Below are positions 44,337-51,592 of a stretch of DNA of 64,000 nucleotides, piece by piece (the first letter of the stretch is position 1; every line of letters begins with the position of its first letter). The DNA lies in assembly GCF_036226885.1 (NCBI RefSeq), contig NZ_CP109027.1, positions 620,001-684,000 on the forward strand. The letters are read 5' to 3'. Origin of the DNA: Streptomyces sp. NBC_00663. Its GTDB lineage: Bacteria > Actinomycetota > Actinomycetes > Streptomycetales > Streptomycetaceae. Position numbers and translations under genes: made by a program. Below the pieces are notes generated by a model that worked only from the letters and a program-made list of their open reading frames with translations, did no database searches and had not been told where the DNA came from.

Positions 44337-45230
44337 GTGCCTCGACCCGTTGTCGTAGGACTGGACGGTTCGAGTGAGAGTCTCGCCGCCGCCGACTGGG
44401 CGGCCCGGGAGGCGCTCAGGCGCGGCCTGCCGCTGCGCCTGGTGCACGCGTGGGAGGGCGGGACGGCGCAGGGCGTGCCAGGGCCGCCCGAGTTGGCGGC
44501 GCCCCGTTACTGGTCGCAGCGGATTCTGCGCGGGGCCCTGGACCGGCTCGGTGAGCGGTATCCGCAGGTACGACTGAGCGCCGATCAGGTGCCGCGGTCC
44601 GCGGCCGACGCCTTGGCCGCCGCGGGCGACGAGGCGGAGCTGCTGGTACTGGGCAGCCGGGCCTTCAGCGGCTTCGGCGGTTTCATGGCCGGTTCGGTGG
44701 CGCTGGCGACGGTGGCCCGGGCGACGCGGCCGGTCGTCCTCGTACGGGCTCGTCACAGCCTGGAGTCCGAGCATCTGCCGGACGCCGGGGGCGGGCCCGC
44801 CCTCAGCACGCCGTACCGGGCCGTGGTGGTCGGCGTCGACCCCGCGCAGCACTGTGACGAGGTACTCGCCTTCGCCTTCGAGAGCGCGATGATGCGGGCG
44901 GCTGTGCTCCGCGCCGTGTACGCGTGGCAGCTGCCGTATCTGCCCGGCGCCGTGGTGGCCAGGGCCGGCAGCACCATGGGTGGGGCCGCCGAACGGAGCC
45001 TTCGCGCGGTGCTCGGGCCGTGGCGGGAGAAGTTCCCCGTCGTGGAGGTCGATGAGCTGGTGCCCGAGGGCCGTGCCGGCCTGCGACTGACGCTCGCCGC
45101 ACAGGACGCCGGTCTGCTGGTCGTCGGCCGCCGGATCCGGCCGGCCCGCGTCGGTACGCACACCGGGCCCGTCGCGCACGCGGTGATGCACCACGTGCGG
45201 TGCCCGGTCGCCGTCGTGCCCCACGAATGA
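44337..45230 (+). CDS. Universal stress protein, tandem UspA domains
   Basis: A 297-residue two-domain Usp. Domain 1 ([20 protein letters not shown]) has loop [20 protein letters not shown]; domain 2 ([20 protein letters not shown]) ends in [23 protein letters not shown] 44337 lies 8 nt after GGAGG; GTG 44328 would overlap that site. It is preceded by the densest cluster of island palindromes in the window, so expression is probably strongest or most tightly controlled here. Confidence 0.92.
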   Translation: MPRPVVVGLDGSSESLAAADWAAREALRRGLPLRLVHAWEGGTAQGVPGPPELAAPRYWSQRILRGALDRLGERYPQVRLSADQVPRSAADALAAAGDEAELLVLGSRAFSGFGGFMAGSVALATVARATRPVVLVRARHSLESEHLPDAGGGPALSTPYRAVVVGVDPAQHCDEVLAFAFESAMMRAAVLRAVYAWQLPYLPGAVVARAGSTMGGAAERSLRAVLGPWREKFPVVEVDELVPEGRAGLRLTLAAQDAGLLVVGRRIRPARVGTHTGPVAHAVMHHVRCPVAVVPHE

Positions 45231-45248
45231 GCCACGAGGAGGGAGAGC

Positions 45249-45291
45249 GTCCTTCCCGGTCCGTACAGCAGGAGGACGGATCGGGAAGGAC
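45249..45291. terminator. Hairpin after a usp gene
   Basis: GTCCTTCCCGGTCCG - 13-nt loop - CGGATCGGGAAGGAC, a 15-bp stem with one G-T pair, 19 bp after the usp stop. There is no U-tract, as is common in Streptomyces terminators. It also faces the end of the convergent kinase gene. Confidence 0.65.
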
Positions 45292-45546
45292 CGTACTCGG
45301 AGCCCCCGTCCTGCTCCAGAGCCGCTCGGGCTCTCGGGGGACCACTCCCGACGGCGGAGTCGCTGTCGGTGGCGGCGTTCGTAAGACGCCGACGCGTCGG
45401 CGTCCGGGCGCGCGTATCTCGAACTCGCCCGGCGCGTCACGACGTCAGCTGCGTCCGAGTGCGACCGCTGTTGCGGCGTCCGCACCCGACACCGCCCTTC
45501 GCGTCCTGGCCCTCGACCCCGGGCAGCGGAAACGGCGCCGCCGGGC
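45292..45546. other. Intergenic region, nothing else seen
   Basis: Between the usp terminator hairpin and the stop of the convergent histidine kinase I find no supported gene, repeat or operator-like palindrome. Confidence 0.45.
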
Positions 45547-47277
45547 CTACCCCTCGGCCCGCGGCACCGGCACCCGCCACTCCAGCCTGGTCCCCCCGCC
45601 CTCCGGGGTGAGGATCGCGAAGTCGCCGCCCAGTTGTCCGGCCCGCTCGGCCATGTTGCCCAGGCCGCTGCGCCGACCGTCGGCCGGAACGCCCACGCCG
45701 TTGTCGGTCACGGTCAGCCGCACTTCGAGCCCGTCGGTCTCCAGGGCGACGTCGGCGCGGGCGGCGTGCGCGTGCCGGGCGATGTTGGTCAGGGCCTCGG
45801 ACAGGACGGCCACCACCTCGTCGCCGATCTCGCGCGGCACATCGGTGTCGACGAGGCCCACCATGCGGACGCTGGGCGCGAAGCCCAGCACCTGAGCGGC
45901 CTCGCCGGTGACCCGGACGACCCGTGCGCGCAGACCGGTGCCCGCGGCGCCGTCACGGGCGCGCAGACCGAAGATGGTCGACCTGATGATCTTGATGGTC
46001 TCGTCCAGGTCGTCGACCGCCCGAACCACCCGCTCGGAGGCCTCCTCGTGGTCGATGAAGCGGCCCGCGCTCTGCAGGGTCATGCCGGTGGCGAAGAGCC
46101 GCTGGATGGCCAGGTCGTGCAGGTCGCGGGCGATCCGGTCGCGGTCCTTGAGCAGCGCGATCTGCTCGGCGTCCTGACGGCGCTCGGCCAGCTCCAGGGC
46201 GATCGCCGCCTGGGCGGCGAAGCCGTGCAACGGCTCCGTCTCCTTCGCGGTGAACACCGGCCGCCCCGCCGCGCGCACCAGCAGCAGCACACCGCGCAGG
46301 CCCTCCCCCGTCCCGATGGGCACGGCCACCGCCGCCCCGAGGCCGGTGAAACGCGGCACGGCGTTCGGCACACGCTCGTCGCGGGCCACGTCCGGACTGG
46401 TCGCGGGGCCGGCGCTGGCGAAGGCCTGGCCGATCAGGCTGCTGTCGACGGGCAGCACGAGTCCGTGATGCGCCTCGGCACCGGTCCCGACAGCCAGTTC
46501 CACCCGCAGCGAGTCGGTACCCTCCAGCGGCATGGCGATCACGGCGAGGCCGGCGCCGGTGATCTCCCGGGCGCTGTCGGCGATGAGCGCGAGGGCCGCG
46601 CCGCGCTCGCTGCCGGACATCAGGCTCTGCGTGATCTCGGCGGTGGCCCGCAGCCAGCGCTCGCGCAGCCGGGACTCCTCGTACAGGCGGGCGTTGTCGA
46701 TGGCCACGCCGGCGGCGACGGCGAGGGTCGACAGCACTGCCTCGTCCTCCTCGTCGAACTGCGCCCCGCCCCGCTTCTCCGTCAGATACAGGTTGCCGAA
46801 GACCTGGTCACGCACCCGGATCGGGACGCCGAGGAAGGTGTTCATGGGCGGGTGATGGGCCGGGAAGCCGTACGAGGCGGGATGCTCGGAGAGCTTCGCC
46901 AGCAGCAGCGGCTCGGGATGCGTGATCAGCTCACCGAGGATGCCGTGCCCCTCCGGATAGGGGCCGATCCGGGCGATCTGCTCCGCGCTGACACCGACGG
47001 TGTGGAACGCCGAGAGCCGCTTGCCGTCCGAACCGATCACACCCAGCGCCGCGTACCGCGCGTCCACCAGCACCGCCGCGGCCTCCACGATGCTGCGCAG
47101 CGCCTGCTCCAGATCGAGCTCCCGGCCGACCGAGAGCACCGCCTCCAGCAGGCTGTGCACCCGGTCACGGGTGCCGCGGGCCGCGTCGAGGCGCGCCTGC
47201 AACTCCTCCAGCAGCTCGTCGAGCTTCAGCTGCGGCAGCCGTACGCGGGCCTCCCCGGCCTGCTCATGGCTTCCCAC
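45547..47277 (-). CDS. DevS/DosT/OsdK-like GAF-GAF sensor histidine kinase
   Basis: A 576-residue cytosolic sensor kinase. GAF1 (~57-190) contains HPASYGFPAHHPPMNTFLGV, the segment characteristic of the haem-binding GAF of DevS/DosT. GAF2 spans ~220-355. The HisKA_3 dimerisation helix has the phospho-His in RIARDLHDLAIQRLFA near residue 377. The HATPase domain has EALTNIARHAHA, DNGVGV and GLGNMAERAGQLGG. I chose GTG 47277 because GGAGGA lies 5 nt before it; upstream Met codons lack this. No response-regulator gene is adjacent, whereas osdK-osdR and devR-devS are adjacent in S. coelicolor and M. tuberculosis. It probably phosphorylates the regulator that binds the island palindromes. Confidence 0.9.
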   Translation of the reverse strand: MGSHEQAGEARVRLPQLKLDELLEELQARLDAARGTRDRVHSLLEAVLSVGRELDLEQALRSIVEAAAVLVDARYAALGVIGSDGKRLSAFHTVGVSAEQIARIGPYPEGHGILGELITHPEPLLLAKLSEHPASYGFPAHHPPMNTFLGVPIRVRDQVFGNLYLTEKRGGAQFDEEDEAVLSTLAVAAGVAIDNARLYEESRLRERWLRATAEITQSLMSGSERGAALALIADSAREITGAGLAVIAMPLEGTDSLRVELAVGTGAEAHHGLVLPVDSSLIGQAFASAGPATSPDVARDERVPNAVPRFTGLGAAVAVPIGTGEGLRGVLLLVRAAGRPVFTAKETEPLHGFAAQAAIALELAERRQDAEQIALLKDRDRIARDLHDLAIQRLFATGMTLQSAGRFIDHEEASERVVRAVDDLDETIKIIRSTIFGLRARDGAAGTGLRARVVRVTGEAAQVLGFAPSVRMVGLVDTDVPREIGDEVVAVLSEALTNIARHAHAARADVALETDGLEVRLTVTDNGVGVPADGRRSGLGNMAERAGQLGGDFAILTPEGGGTRLEWRVPVPRAEG

Positions 47278-47400
47278 CGTGCTCCTCCACGTCTGCGCGG
47301 CACGTCCAGGGCGGGCCGTTGCCGTCACGTGCCAAGGTAATGGTCCGGGACGGGGAGCGATACGGGATCCGACCGGTTCGAGTTGGCCGGGGAGGCGGAG

Positions 47401-48429
47401 TCAGCCGCGCGGCAGGCGGGCGGCGACGTACTCGGTGAGGTCGAGAAGCCGGTTGGTGTAACCCCACTCGTTGTCGTACCAGCCGAAGACCTTGACCAGT
47501 TCGCCGTTCGCCTGGGTGAGCGGGGCGTCGAGGACGCACGAGGCCGGGTCGCCCACGATGTCGCGGGAGACGATCGGGGCGTCGGAGACCCGGAGCACTC
47601 CCTTCAGCGGCGCGGCGGCGGCCTCCCGGAAGGCGTCGTTGACCTCGTCCGCGGTCACCTCGCGGCCCAGCACCACCGTCAGGTCGGTCAGCGAGCCGTC
47701 CTCCACCGGTACCCGCACCGCGATGCCGTCCAGGGTGCCCGCCAGCTCCGGCAGCACAAGTCCCACGGCACGCGCTGCCCCGGTGCTGGTCGGGATGATG
47801 TTCACGGCGGCGCTGCGCCCGCGGCGCAGGTCCTTGTGGGGGCCGTCGAGGACGACCTGGTCGTTGGTGTAGCCGTGGATGGTCGTCATGAGTCCCTTGA
47901 CGATGCCGAAGGACTCGTGGAGCACCTTGACCATCGGGGCCACGCAGTTGGTGGTGCAGGAGGCGTTGGAGACGACGTGGTCGCGCTCGGGGTCGTAGGT
48001 CCCCTCGTTGACGCCCATCACGACGGTGGCGTCGACGCCCTTGCCCGGCACGGAGAGCAGCACCTTGCGGGCGCCGGACTTCAGGTGCAGGCCGGCGTCC
48101 TCACGGCTGCGGAAGCGTCCCGTCGACTCGATGACGACGTCCACTCCCAGTTCGCCCCAGGCCAGTGCGGCGGGGTCCCGCTCGGCGGTCACGGCGATCC
48201 GGTGTCCGTCCACCGTGAGGGAGGCGTCGTCGTGCTCGACGGTGCGGCCGATGCGGCCGTACGTGGAGTCGTAGGCCAGCAGATGGGCCAGCGCCGCCGG
48301 TGAGGTGATGTCGTTGACCGCCACGACCTCCACCGGCGTACCGGCGGCGCCCTCCGCGCGCTCCAGCACGAGGCGCAGGTAGTTGCGGCCGATACGGCCG
48401 AATCCGTTGATGCCCACGCGCACGCTCAT
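47401..48429 (-). CDS. gap: Glyceraldehyde-3-phosphate dehydrogenase
   Basis: A 342-residue type I GAPDH, oxidising glyceraldehyde 3-phosphate to 1,3-bisphosphoglycerate with NAD. The NAD motif is VGINGFGRIGRNYLR, the catalytic Cys is in SNASCTTNC near residue 160 and its His partner is in TTIHGYTNDQ; the C-terminus has WYDNEWGYTNRLLDL. The adenosine-ribose position reads AVNDI, typical of NAD specificity. It is probably a regulon-specific paralogue of the housekeeping enzyme. AGGAGG precedes the ATG. It is divergent from the HPF-like gene with a palindrome between; the sensor kinase starts 124 bp after its stop on the same strand. Confidence 0.95.
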   Translation of the reverse strand: MSVRVGINGFGRIGRNYLRLVLERAEGAAGTPVEVVAVNDITSPAALAHLLAYDSTYGRIGRTVEHDDASLTVDGHRIAVTAERDPAALAWGELGVDVVIESTGRFRSREDAGLHLKSGARKVLLSVPGKGVDATVVMGVNEGTYDPERDHVVSNASCTTNCVAPMVKVLHESFGIVKGLMTTIHGYTNDQVVLDGPHKDLRRGRSAAVNIIPTSTGAARAVGLVLPELAGTLDGIAVRVPVEDGSLTDLTVVLGREVTADEVNDAFREAAAAPLKGVLRVSDAPIVSRDIVGDPASCVLDAPLTQANGELVKVFGWYDNEWGYTNRLLDLTEYVAARLPRG

Positions 48430-48527
48430 GTCCGTCGTCCTCCTGATCGGTGTCCGGTGGTTGCGGTGCGTTGCCAGCCTCCGGCCCGGGGCCGCGTCGA
48501 GGGAGGGGCCGTACGGGGGTGAGGCCC

Positions 48528-48543
48528 GGGCCGTCCGGCCCTG
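48528..48543. promoter_or_regulatory. Island palindrome between gap and the HPF-like gene
   Basis: GGGCCGTCCGGCCCTG, 99 bp before gap and 64 bp before the HPF-like gene. A partner half-site (GGGGCCGTACGGGGG, 48504-48518) lies on the gap side. Confidence 0.62.
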
Positions 48544-48606
48544 GGAGGGGGTGCGGGCGAGCGGGAGGGTGGAGGCATCGGCAGTGGATCAAGGGGAGTG
48601 GGACTC

Positions 48607-48975
48607 ATGGTTCTCAGCGGCATCGAGGTGCGGGCGACGGGCAATGTCGACGCCGAGGCGCTCGGGTACGTGCGGGCGAAGGTCGCGGCGGCCTTCGAGC
48701 GGCCGGGGCTCCCGGACGTGACGGGTGAGGTGCGGGTCGCCCTGGCGGCGGCGCAGCACATCGGTCGGCCGTGGTCGGCGGCGGCCGAGATCCGGGTGGG
48801 CGACGCCCTCGTCGTCGTACACGCCCAGGAGGCGACCGCGTACGAGCTCGCCGACCGGCTCCAGGACCGGCTGCGGGGAGGCGCCGACCGCGCGGCCCAC
48901 CGCGGTGACGAGGCGCGCAAGTCCGCGACCCCGCCACCGTGGCGCGGAGGGCCTGGCACGGAGACCGAAGACTGA
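48607..48975 (+). CDS. HPF/RaiA-like ribosome-associated protein (short)
   Basis: A 122-residue protein. Strand IEVRATGNVDAEALGYVRAK, an acidic/hydrophobic middle and WSAAAEIRVGDALVVVHAQE followed by helix ATAYELADRLQDRLRG give the beta-alpha-beta-beta-beta-alpha pattern of HPF/RaiA (sigma-54 modulation) N-domains. It lacks the long-HPF C-terminal dimerisation domain. The C-terminal 25 residues look disordered. It may inhibit or protect ribosomes in hypoxia. ATG 48607 has GGGGAG at 8 nt. The homology call is from pattern only. Confidence 0.65.
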   Translation: MVLSGIEVRATGNVDAEALGYVRAKVAAAFERPGLPDVTGEVRVALAAAQHIGRPWSAAAEIRVGDALVVVHAQEATAYELADRLQDRLRGGADRAAHRGDEARKSATPPPWRGGPGTETED

Positions 48976-48987
48976 CGGGCGCAAAAA

Positions 48988-49026
48988 AAAGGGGGGGTGG
49001 GGCCGGGCCGGCCCCACCCCCCCTTT
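48988..49026. terminator. Strong bidirectional terminator hairpin
   Basis: AAAGGGGGGGTGGGGCC - 5-nt loop - GGCCCCACCCCCCCTTT, a perfect 17-bp stem between the convergent HPF-like and usp genes. A-tracts upstream and T's at the end would give U-runs on both transcripts, an unusually classical terminator for this genome. Confidence 0.88.
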
Positions 49027-49041
49027 ACGGCGTGCGCCGGT

Positions 49042-49875
49042 TCATCCGGTCGTCGGCACCAGCACCACCGGGCAGTGCGAGCGGTGCAGGAGGGTGTGTG
49101 CCACGGGGCCCAGTTGCGGTCCGAGTCGACCGGCCCGGCGGTGGGCGCCGATGACGACGACTGCGGAGTCGTCCGTGGCGGCCAGCAGGGCGTGGGCCGG
49201 ACCGGTGCGTACCGTGCGAGCGTCCACCTCGACACCCGGATGCCGCTCCTCCAGCCGGGCCAGGCTGAAGCGCGGTACGGCTTCCTCGGCCCGGTCCTCC
49301 CGGTCGAGGTGCCGTTGCCCCGGGCTGGTGGCGGGGATCGGCGAGGGCAGTTCGGGGGTGATGTGCCGATGCGTGCGGGAGTGCAGGACGCGCAGCCGGA
49401 CACAGCGGCGCTCGGCCTCGGCGAAGGCGTACGCGGTGGCTTCGGTGTCGGAGTCGTCCTCCAGGCCCAGCAGCACCGCTTGTCCGCCGTCGCACGGATG
49501 GTCACCCCGTACGACGAGCAGCGGCCCCCGCGCCTGTGCGGCCAGCCGCAGGCTGACGGAACCGGCCAGCAGCCCGGTGACACCGCCGAAACCGCGGCTT
49601 CCCACGACGGTGAGGACCGCGTCCTCGCTTTCCTCCGCGAGCGCCCGCGCAGGGCTGCCCGCGACGGCCCGGGACGTCAGGGTCAGGCCCGGGTGGCGTG
49701 CGTGCACGCGTGCGGTGGCCGACGCCAGGACGGGGCCGGCCTCGTCACGGTCGGGCACGGCGTACACGATCCGCAGGCCGGCCCTGTACCGCACGGCCTC
49801 GTCCGCGGCCCAGTCCAGCGCCCGCACGGAGACCAGTGATCCGTCCGTTCCCACGACCACGTGCTGGAGAGTCAT
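49042..49875 (-). CDS. Universal stress protein, tandem UspA domains
   Basis: A 277-residue two-domain Usp. Domain 1 (MTLQHVVVGTDGSLVSVRAL) has loop VGSRGFGGVTGLLAGSVSLR; domain 2 (AVLLGLEDDSDTEATAYAFA) has loop IGAHRRAGRLGPQLGPVAHT. GGAGGAGGGGTC precedes the ATG. Its start overlaps (ATGA) the stop of the pyridoxamine-oxidase-like gene, so they form an operon. Confidence 0.91.
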   Translation of the reverse strand: MTLQHVVVGTDGSLVSVRALDWAADEAVRYRAGLRIVYAVPDRDEAGPVLASATARVHARHPGLTLTSRAVAGSPARALAEESEDAVLTVVGSRGFGGVTGLLAGSVSLRLAAQARGPLLVVRGDHPCDGGQAVLLGLEDDSDTEATAYAFAEAERRCVRLRVLHSRTHRHITPELPSPIPATSPGQRHLDREDRAEEAVPRFSLARLEERHPGVEVDARTVRTGPAHALLAATDDSAVVVIGAHRRAGRLGPQLGPVAHTLLHRSHCPVVLVPTTG

Positions 49876-50450
49876 GACCCCTCCTCCTCTGCTCTGTGGT
49901 CCCGATGCTCGTACGTGGCCGAGGCCCCGGGCAGGGGCCACGTGAGCCCGGTGGAGCGCCGGACGGCCCCTCTCGCAGGGCCTTCCGGACCGAGGGCCGG
50001 GCTCTCGGTCCGGTCGGGGAGGCGGACGCCGTACAGGGTGCGCCCGCCGACCAGTTCGCGGCCGGTCACCAGCTCTGCCTCGATGCGGACGAAGACCTCC
50101 TCGGGTGACGGCACCCAGGAGCGTGGGCCGGTACGGGTCAGGCGGTCGTTCTCGGCCGGGTCCGTGACGACCGAGGCCGCGCCGGTGACGACGACGCTCC
50201 AGCCGGAGTGCGTGGCGGCGTCGACCTGGTCGGCCTCGAAGGCGACGATCGAGCCGTCGATGGCGCGCACCAGTTCCGACGCGGCCGCGGTACGCAGCAG
50301 CACCGCGCCGTCGCTGTCGAGGCAGAAGTTGACCGGCAGCACGGCGGGGAGGGCCTGGCGGGTGTGGACGATCCTGCCCACGGGGACCCTGCCCAGCAGT
50401 CGCAGGCACTCCTGGCGTTCGAGTTCGCGGAATCCGTCGTTGGGATACAT
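49872..50450 (-). CDS. Pyridoxamine 5'-phosphate oxidase-like FMN-binding protein
   Basis: A 192-residue split-barrel flavoprotein. The fold segments ECLRLLGRVPVGRIVHTRQA, LPAVLPVNFCLDSDGAVLLR, SIVAFEADQVDAATHSGWSV and VVVTGAASVVTDP fit the PNPOx/F420-binding family common in DosR regulons. The C-terminal ~45 residues (TESPALGPEGPARGAVRRST...) are low complexity, and the DNA encoding them is rich in island-type GGCC palindromes 59-116 bp before the usp start. This tail may be constrained by DNA rather than protein. Cofactor (FMN or F420) is undetermined. Confidence 0.82.
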   Translation of the reverse strand: MYPNDGFRELERQECLRLLGRVPVGRIVHTRQALPAVLPVNFCLDSDGAVLLRTAAASELVRAIDGSIVAFEADQVDAATHSGWSVVVTGAASVVTDPAENDRLTRTGPRSWVPSPEEVFVRIEAELVTGRELVGGRTLYGVRLPDRTESPALGPEGPARGAVRRSTGLTWPLPGASATYEHRDHRAEEEGS

Positions 50451-50533
50451 GGCCAGACCGTCTTTCGCCGGATGCGGCAGGCGGGCACCGCACGTCGTCC
50501 CTCCATCGTTGGCCGGCGCACGCCGTGCGCGAA

Positions 50534-50547
50534 GGGCCGTCGGTCCC
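50534..50547. promoter_or_regulatory. Island palindrome
   Basis: GGGCCGTCGGTCCC, 84 bp before the PNPOx-like/usp operon start. A second, looser copy (CCGGACAACGGCCCT) lies at 50555-50569. This is the last recognisable copy on the right-hand side of the island. Confidence 0.55.
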
Positions 50548-50660
50548 GGATGTGCCGGACAACGGCCCTGTCACTCCGTGCCCCCGCGTCCCGTCTCAGG
50601 GGGTACCCGCCCGCCCGCGCGCGAGGTGTCCTGCTCAGCGGCGTGGAGGTGGTGCCGGCC

Positions 50661-51521
50661 CTACGCCTCCCCCTCCGTCGCCCCGTGCTCTCTCGGCGGG
50701 GTGGGCGCGGGGCGGGACTTGCTCAACTGCTTGAGCAGCACCCTCTCCAGCAGGCTGGTGACCCGCAGCGGGGCCAGTCGCCGGGCCCGCCACAGGGTGG
50801 TCGTGCCCCGTCCGGGGAACGCCAGGACGCGTCCCCTGGCCAGGGCGCGTTCGGCGGAGCGCAGTACGACGTCGGGGTGGATGCCGGGGGCGTCGCTGAT
50901 GACGTCGGGATGGCCGCGCTGCATCTCGGTGAGCATCGGTGTCTCCACGGCGGGCGGGCAGACACACACCACCCGGACGCCGGTGCCGGCGCACTCCCGG
51001 GCCAGCACCTCGGCCATCGCGACGAGCGCGGCCTTGGACGCGGAGTACGCCCCTACCGACGTCATGGGCACCCATCCGGCGATGGAGGCGACCAGGATCA
51101 GCGCGCCACCCCGCCGGGCCGCCATGCGGGGCACGACGGCTCGGGCCACCTGGACGCTGCCGAGGTAGTTGACGCGCACCAACTGCTCGATGTCGGCGAG
51201 GGGTTGGTCCAGGAGTCTGCCCACGCGGGCGATGCCGGCGCAGTGCACGACCCGCGTCGGCGTTCCGACGGCGGCCTCGACGTCGTGGAGGGTCCGGTCC
51301 AGTGCGTCGGCGTCCGCGACGTCGCAGGCGAAGGTGTGCAGGTTTTCCCGGCGGGGCAGTTGGGCCAGACCCTCGGCGTCGATGTCCACGGCCGCGACCG
51401 GATGGCCCCGCCGGGCATAAGTGAGGGCGGTGTGTCTCCCGATGCCGCTGGCCGCTCCCGTCACCAGGACGGCCTGCGCGCCGATGTCCGAAGTGGTGCC
51501 GGTCCGCCTGCTTCCGATCAC
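50661..51521 (-). CDS. Short-chain dehydrogenase/reductase
   Basis: A 286-residue classical SDR. The cofactor loop is VLVTGAASGIGRHTAL near residue 18, AVDIDAEG follows (the Asp favours NAD), and the active-site set is Ser in LVASIAGWVP and YSASK near residue 155. The C-terminal ~60 residues (TLWRARRLAPLRVTSLLERV) form the amphipathic extension seen in SDRs of the DltE/SadH type. GTG 51521 follows GGGAG. It has no island palindrome upstream. The substrate is unknown. Confidence 0.87.
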   Translation of the reverse strand: MIGSRRTGTTSDIGAQAVLVTGAASGIGRHTALTYARRGHPVAAVDIDAEGLAQLPRRENLHTFACDVADADALDRTLHDVEAAVGTPTRVVHCAGIARVGRLLDQPLADIEQLVRVNYLGSVQVARAVVPRMAARRGGALILVASIAGWVPMTSVGAYSASKAALVAMAEVLARECAGTGVRVVCVCPPAVETPMLTEMQRGHPDVISDAPGIHPDVVLRSAERALARGRVLAFPGRGTTTLWRARRLAPLRVTSLLERVLLKQLSKSRPAPTPPREHGATEGEA

Positions 51522-51592
51522 GTCGGCTCCCGAGGGAATGGCTCACGGAGGTCCCGAGGCGGCACCCCGCAGCCTCGCAGAAGAATCCTTGC

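Noticed and set aside
45634..47340. Long plus-strand frame opposite the histidine kinase
   Set aside because: Antisense shadow of a gene with all kinase motifs in place.
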